A DNA stretch of 9,207 nucleotides from Spartobacteria bacterium (GTDB lineage: Bacteria; Verrucomicrobiota; Verrucomicrobiia; Chthoniobacterales; Chthoniobacteraceae), in assembly GCA_025350985.1 (NCBI GenBank), contig JANXWU010000176.1:1-9207 (forward strand). Direction: 5' to 3'. Position 1 is the first letter of the stretch. Every line of letters begins with the position of its first letter. This document shows, in pieces, positions 5,082 through 9,207 of this stretch. Made by a program: the position numbers and the translations under genes. Under the pieces are notes generated by a model. That model had not been told where the DNA came from. It worked only from the letters and a program-made list of their open reading frames with translations, and made no database searches.

Positions 5082-7676
5082 ATGGCTGGAACTAATATGC
5101 TTACCCGCCGTCTCAAATCGATCGTCACCGCCGCCGTCACTGGATTTTGCCGCCTCCCCACTCACCTTTTTGGAAGGGTTTCATGGACGCCCCCGCCGTG
5201 GTGGCCGCGTGTCGGCGGAGCCGCGGCGGGAAGCGTGCGGCGACATCCAAACATCGCGGGCGCGGTCGTGCTTTTTGCGATTATCGCAGGGGTCGGCGGC
5301 TGGCGCGCTTGGGATTGGCATCAACGGCAGCCGCAGCCGCGAAAGGTCGCGTTTCGCATCGATCCCATCCCGGTGACGAAACTCGAAAAGGAACTTCACC
5401 CCGCGGACATCACGCTTCATTTCAACGACTCGGCGGCCAGACTCGAAGACCTCTCCGCCCGCTTCGACAAAGGCGTCCGGCCCGATCCGAAACTGCAAAA
5501 GCCGCTCGACGAACTGTTGCAAAAAAGTCTCGGCGCGAGAATTCACCTCAGCCCCGCGGCGGAAGGAAACTGGTCTTGGCAGAACGACGCCACGCTCGTC
5601 TTTCATCCCAAACAAGACTGGCCCGCAGGGCAAAAGTATCGCGTCGCGCTCGACAAGACTTTGTTCCCGACGCACGTCCTGCTGGATCGCTACCAAGCCG
5701 AAGTCGTCACGCCGCCGTTCACCGCTTCGATCAAAAGCTTTGAGTTTTACCAGGACCCGCGCGACCCGGCGGTGCGCCAAACCGTTGGGACTTTGGAATT
5801 CACGCACCGCGTCAATCACGCCGACCTCGAAAAACATCTCGCGCTCGCGATGCTCGGACACTCGTCGGTTTTCAAAAAAGAAAACACCGCGCAGCCGCTT
5901 ACGATCACCTACGGCCTGCATGATCGCGTCGCCTACGTCCGCAGCGCGCCGCTCGTTTTGCCGGAGCGCGAGGACTTCATGAAACTGACGCTCGCCAAGA
6001 ATCTCGCGACGACGCAAGGCGACGCCCGCACCAAAGACGGCCACGAAAAAAAAGTCCGCATCCCAGACCTCGCGAGCTTTTTCAAAATCACATCCGCCAC
6101 GGGCCGTATCGTCCGCAACCAAACCGGCGAACCCGAGCAGGTGCTCATCGTCGAAACGACAGCCGAGGCGAAATCGGAGGACATCAAAAAAGCGCTGCAC
6201 GTTTTTCTTTTGCCCAAGCCGAAAACTGAAAAGGCAGAGATCGGAAAACAGCCCGCGCAAATTGGCGCGGAGGACGAGGAGGAAAAGCCCGAGGGTCACG
6301 ACGACCCGGTTGAAGATGGCAACCCTTACGCGGACAGGACCACCGAGGAAGACGAGAATCAGCAATCCAAGTCTGAAAACTCCTCCGAAGCGCGTTGGGA
6401 AAGTCCGTCCGAGATCGACGAAGCCTTGGTGCGGCACGCGAAGCGGGTGAAGTTCACGATCATCCCGTCCGAGCACGAGCACTCGACCGTTCACACTTTC
6501 AAAATTCACGTCGAGGCGGACGGTCAGCTTTTTTTGAGGATCGACAAAGGCGTGCGCGCGCTCGGCGGTTTCCCGCTGGCCGACGATTACGCGGAGCTCA
6601 TCACCGTGCCCGCGCCGCCCGCGGAAGTGCGCTTCCAAGGACATGGCGGGGTGCTCGCATTGAGCGGCGAGCGCAAGCTGCTCGTCGCCTCGCGCGCCGT
6701 GCCGATGATCGACTTTCAAATCGCCCGCGTCGCCACGAATCAAATCAACCACCTCGTCAGCCAGACCGAGGGCCGCTTCGAGCATCCGCGCTTTCTCAAC
6801 GGCACGTTCGACGAGGAAAATATCGCCCGCCTCGCCAGCGAGCGGCACGCGATCAATTTCGACACCAAGTTCAAGGCCAAATACTCGGCGTTCGATTTCT
6901 CGAAACACCTCCAAACCCCAGCGGATGGCGGCAGTGAGCGCGGGTTATTTTTCGTCAAAGCGCGCGGTTGGGATTCGGTGAAAGACAGACCGATTCCGGG
7001 AATCCGCGACGGGCGGTTCATCCTGATCACCGACATCGGAATGCTCGTAAAAAAGAACGCCGATGACAGCAGCGACGTTTTCCTCGTGTCGATCAAAACC
7101 GGCGAACCCATCGCTGATGGGAAAGTCGAAGTGCTCGGCAAAAACGGCGTCCCGCTCGCCAGCGCCATGACCTCACCGGAAGGACGCGCCACGCTGCCCC
7201 CGCTCTTCAAGGCATCGCGAAAAAAGGAGGAAGCCCGGCACGAAAAAGAGCCGGTGGCCTTTGTCGCTCGCCAGGGCGAGGACGTGGCCTTCATGCCGTA
7301 CGACCGCGAGGATCGCGCGCTGAACTTCTCGCGCTTCGACATCGACGGGGTGGAGAACGTCTCGTCCGAACAACTCGATGCGTTCGTCTTCACAGAGCGC
7401 GGCGTTTACCGGCCCGGCGACGACGTGCATATCGGCCTGATCGTCAAACAGCGGAACTGGCGCGGCAAGCTCGACGGCCTGCCGGTCGAAGTCGAAGTGC
7501 TCGACGCGCGCGGGCTGCGCGCGCAGGTGAAAAAACTCGCGCTGCCGTCGTTGGGGTTCGCCGAGATGACCTTTGCCACACGTCGGAATCGCCGACCGGC
7601 GACTACAACGTCAACGTCTATCTCGTCCACCACGGGAAGCGCGACACGATGCTCGGCCACGCGAGTTTCCGCGTGA
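5082..7676 (+). CDS. Bacterial alpha-2-macroglobulin-like protein, N-terminal part (frame broken near 7578)
   Basis: This is the N-terminal part of a large envelope protein of the bacterial alpha-2-macroglobulin (YfhM/YfaS-like) family, thought to trap proteases or protect the envelope. After a Trp/Pro-rich segment (SWTPPPWWPRVGG, 34-46) a hydrophobic helix (about 57-77) acts as an uncleaved anchor; no lipobox cysteine is visible. Beta-rich Ig-like/MG domains follow, with NWSWQNDATLVFHPKQDWPAG typical of the family N-terminus. An acidic low-complexity insert occupies about 379-447. Family-typical segments FVFTERGVYRPGDDVHIGL (about 766-784) lie near the break. Homology-like sequence stops at about residue 833. 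The remaining 31 residues are Thr/Ser/Arg-rich out-of-frame translation to TGA 7674-7676, and the proper continuation is in another frame. ATG 5082 is used. ATG 5097 is an equal alternative, with GGA six bases ahead. Confidence 0.85.
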   Translation: MAGTNMLTRRLKSIVTAAVTGFCRLPTHLFGRVSWTPPPWWPRVGGAAAGSVRRHPNIAGAVVLFAIIAGVGGWRAWDWHQRQPQPRKVAFRIDPIPVTKLEKELHPADITLHFNDSAARLEDLSARFDKGVRPDPKLQKPLDELLQKSLGARIHLSPAAEGNWSWQNDATLVFHPKQDWPAGQKYRVALDKTLFPTHVLLDRYQAEVVTPPFTASIKSFEFYQDPRDPAVRQTVGTLEFTHRVNHADLEKHLALAMLGHSSVFKKENTAQPLTITYGLHDRVAYVRSAPLVLPEREDFMKLTLAKNLATTQGDARTKDGHEKKVRIPDLASFFKITSATGRIVRNQTGEPEQVLIVETTAEAKSEDIKKALHVFLLPKPKTEKAEIGKQPAQIGAEDEEEKPEGHDDPVEDGNPYADRTTEEDENQQSKSENSSEARWESPSEIDEALVRHAKRVKFTIIPSEHEHSTVHTFKIHVEADGQLFLRIDKGVRALGGFPLADDYAELITVPAPPAEVRFQGHGGVLALSGERKLLVASRAVPMIDFQIARVATNQINHLVSQTEGRFEHPRFLNGTFDEENIARLASERHAINFDTKFKAKYSAFDFSKHLQTPADGGSERGLFFVKARGWDSVKDRPIPGIRDGRFILITDIGMLVKKNADDSSDVFLVSIKTGEPIADGKVEVLGKNGVPLASAMTSPEGRATLPPLFKASRKKEEARHEKEPVAFVARQGEDVAFMPYDREDRALNFSRFDIDGVENVSSEQLDAFVFTERGVYRPGDDVHIGLIVKQRNWRGKLDGLPVEVEVLDARGLRAQVKKLALPSLGFAEMTFATRRNRRPATTTSTSISSTTGSATRCSATRVSA
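5088..5113 (+). promoter_or_regulatory. Putative ECF sigma promoter (GGAACT-N16-GTCT)
   Basis: GGAACT at 5088-5093 is followed after 16 bases by GTCT at 5110-5113, with AAAT downstream. This matches the general ECF pattern of a GGAAC-type -35 and a GTC-type -10 spaced 16-17 bases apart. It points toward the macroglobulin gene and sits just inside its predicted 5' end. If used, the transcript would start around 5120, and translation would need a later start, for instance the in-frame GTG 5235 just before the membrane helix. The match may be chance. Confidence 0.3.
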
Positions 7677-9207
7677 AGGAATTCCTTCCCGACCGGATGA
7701 AAATCGAAACGCGGCTTTCAAAACAAACATCCCGCGGATGGGTCAGTCCCGAGAACGTGCAAGCTTTCGTCACCCTGCAAAATCTTTACGGCACGCCGGC
7801 CACCAACCGTCGCATCGCCAGCCGAATGGTGCTCTCGCCGCGCGGTTTTCAGTTCGAGGGATTCAAAGGTTACCTCTTTCACGACCCGCTTCGGGACGAG
7901 AAAAAACAGATCAACACCGAGACGGTCGAACTCGGAGACAAGACCACCGACGACGACGGAAAAACCACGATTGACTTGAATCTCGAACGCTTCGCCGACG
8001 CGACTTACGAGATGATTTTCGCGGCGGAAGGCTTCGAGGCCGAGGGCGGGCGCAGCGTGAGCGGCGACACCTCGCTGATGATCTCCGCGCTGCCACACGT
8101 CGTGGGCTATAAGACCGACGGCGAGTTGAACTATCTGCCGATGGGCCGTGAGCACGCGATCGATTTCATCGCCATCGATCCCGCGTTGAAAAAGGTCGCA
8201 CTCGGCAAACTCAAGCTCACTTTAACAGAGCAGATATTCCTTTCGATCCTCGCCCGGAAAGAGAACGGAAACTACGGCTACGAGTCGGTCAAAAAAGAGC
8301 GGCTGGTGAAAACGGAAACGGTGCAGATCAGCGCGGAAGGCTGGAAATATGCGGTTCCCACGGCCACTCCTGGGAATTTCACGCTCGAACTCCGCGACGA
8401 AAACGAGCGCCTGGTGAGCAAGTTGTGTTTCTGCGTCGTGGGTGGCGGAGACGTGTCGCGGTCGCTGGAGAAAAACGCGGAACTGGACGTGAAACTCAAC
8501 CGCGCGCAATTCAACTCCGGCGACGAAATCGAGATCGCCATCACCGCGCCCTACACCGGCAGCGGGCTGATCACGATCGAGAGCGACAAAGTCTACGCGC
8601 ACGCCTGGTTCAAGAGCAGCACGACGGCCAGCGTGCAGCACATTCGCGTCCCGGAAGGTCTCGACGGGACGGGTTACGTGAACGTCTCGTTCATCCGAGC
8701 ACTCGACTCGAAGGAGATTTTCATGAGTCCGCTCAGTTACGCGGTCGTGCCGTTCTCCGCGAACAAGGAAAAGCGCCGCCTGCGGGTTGAATTGAACACG
8801 GCAAAACTCGCGAAGCCGGGCGAGCCGTTTAAGATCGCCTACAAGACCGATCGTCCCGGAAAGATCGTCGTGTTCGCGGTCGATCAGGGGATTCTACAGG
8901 TGACCGGCTACCAGTTACCGAATCCGCTCGATCACTTTTTCCAAAAGACCGCGCTGGTAGTTCGCACGTCGCAAATTGTCGATTTGATCCTGCCGGAATT
9001 TTCGCTGCTGCGCGCGGCCTCGGCGCCGGGCGGCGACGGGGACATGCGGCTGAATCCGTTTAAGCGCGTGACGGAAAAGCCCGTGGTGTTCTGGTCGGGC
9101 GTGATCGATGCGGACACGACGGAACGCGAGGTCAGTTACGATGTGCCCGATTATTTCAACGGCACGCTCACGGTGATGGCGGTCGGCATCGCACCCGATG
9201 CGACCGG
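7583..9207 (+). CDS. Alpha-2-macroglobulin-like protein, continuation after frameshift (3' partial)
   Basis: A different + strand frame carries the continuation of the macroglobulin. It reads TSESPTGDYNVNVYLVHHGK from about 7580, which is what should follow the FAEMTFAT that ends the upstream frame. It stays open for 541 codons to the window edge. Family features include further MG-type beta domains, GKIVVFAVDQGILQVTGYQL (8860-8919), DHFFQKTALVV after it, and DVPDYFNGTLTVMAVGIAPD (9141-9200), the classic segment of the central alpha-2-macroglobulin domain. The thioester region (CxEQ in those members that have it) would lie beyond the window, so the subtype cannot be decided. There is no credible start codon or ribosome-binding site at the beginning of this piece. 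It is therefore the second half of one gene with a one-base loss near 7578-7582, either a real mutation or a sequence error. Confidence 0.83.

Noticed and set aside
4985..5161. Upstream extension of the sigma factor to ATG 5161
   Set aside because: The added 59 residues show no sigma feature and would overlap the start of the divergent macroglobulin gene.
5172..5185. Strong-looking Shine-Dalgarno (GGAAGG) five to six bases before ATG 5183
   Set aside because: This ATG is in a different frame from the macroglobulin and opens an Arg/Ala-rich product without features. The same bases encode FGRVSW in the proper frame.
6046..6053. Eight-A run in the macroglobulin gene as a second frameshift site
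   Set aside because: The protein reads as family-like on both sides of the run in the same frame, so no shift is indicated.
5181..6914. 577-codon minus-strand open frame opposite the macroglobulin gene
   Set aside because: Its translation is Arg/Phe/Val-rich without recognisable domains. It mirrors GC-biased codon use of the sense gene, whose protein features are clear.

Overview
The window is GC-rich, densely coding bacterial DNA. A combination of genes points to the Verrucomicrobiota/PVC group: an ECF sigma factor beside a membrane Ser/Thr kinase with PEGA repeats and a formylglycine-generating-enzyme-like (SUMF1) domain, a very large alpha-2-macroglobulin-like protein, and weak Shine-Dalgarno signals. 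This is an inference from gene style. No rRNA or other phylogenetic marker is present.

Layout. On the + strand, positions 2-157 hold the 3' end of an unrecognised gene. Ten bases later comes a 161-residue membrane-anchored coiled-coil protein (168-653). These converge on a block of five closely spaced minus-strand genes, in transcription order: ECF sigma factor (4984-4361), a 78-residue small protein (4345-4109), a nucleotidyltransferase-like protein overlapping it (4196-3744), an 837-residue Ser/Thr kinase (3728-1215), and a stand-alone response-regulator receiver (1137-691). Divergent from the sigma factor, separated by about 97 bases, is a bacterial alpha-2-macroglobulin-like gene that fills the rest of the window (5082-9207). 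It has an apparent one-base deletion near 7578-7582 and its 3' end lies beyond the window.

How the genes may work together. The minus-strand block looks like one signalling operon. A periplasmic sensor (four PEGA repeats plus a cysteine-less FGE-like domain) is joined through one membrane helix to a cytoplasmic kinase. The same block supplies a sigma factor with no recognisable anti-sigma gene beside it and a receiver protein. The most economical hypothesis is that the kinase controls the sigma factor, which reads promoters including one near the divergent macroglobulin gene. A GGAACT-N16-GTCT match lies at 5088-5113. The small protein/nucleotidyltransferase pair between sigma and kinase is the least expected part. 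No tRNA, rRNA, CRISPR array, insertion sequence or phage gene was seen.
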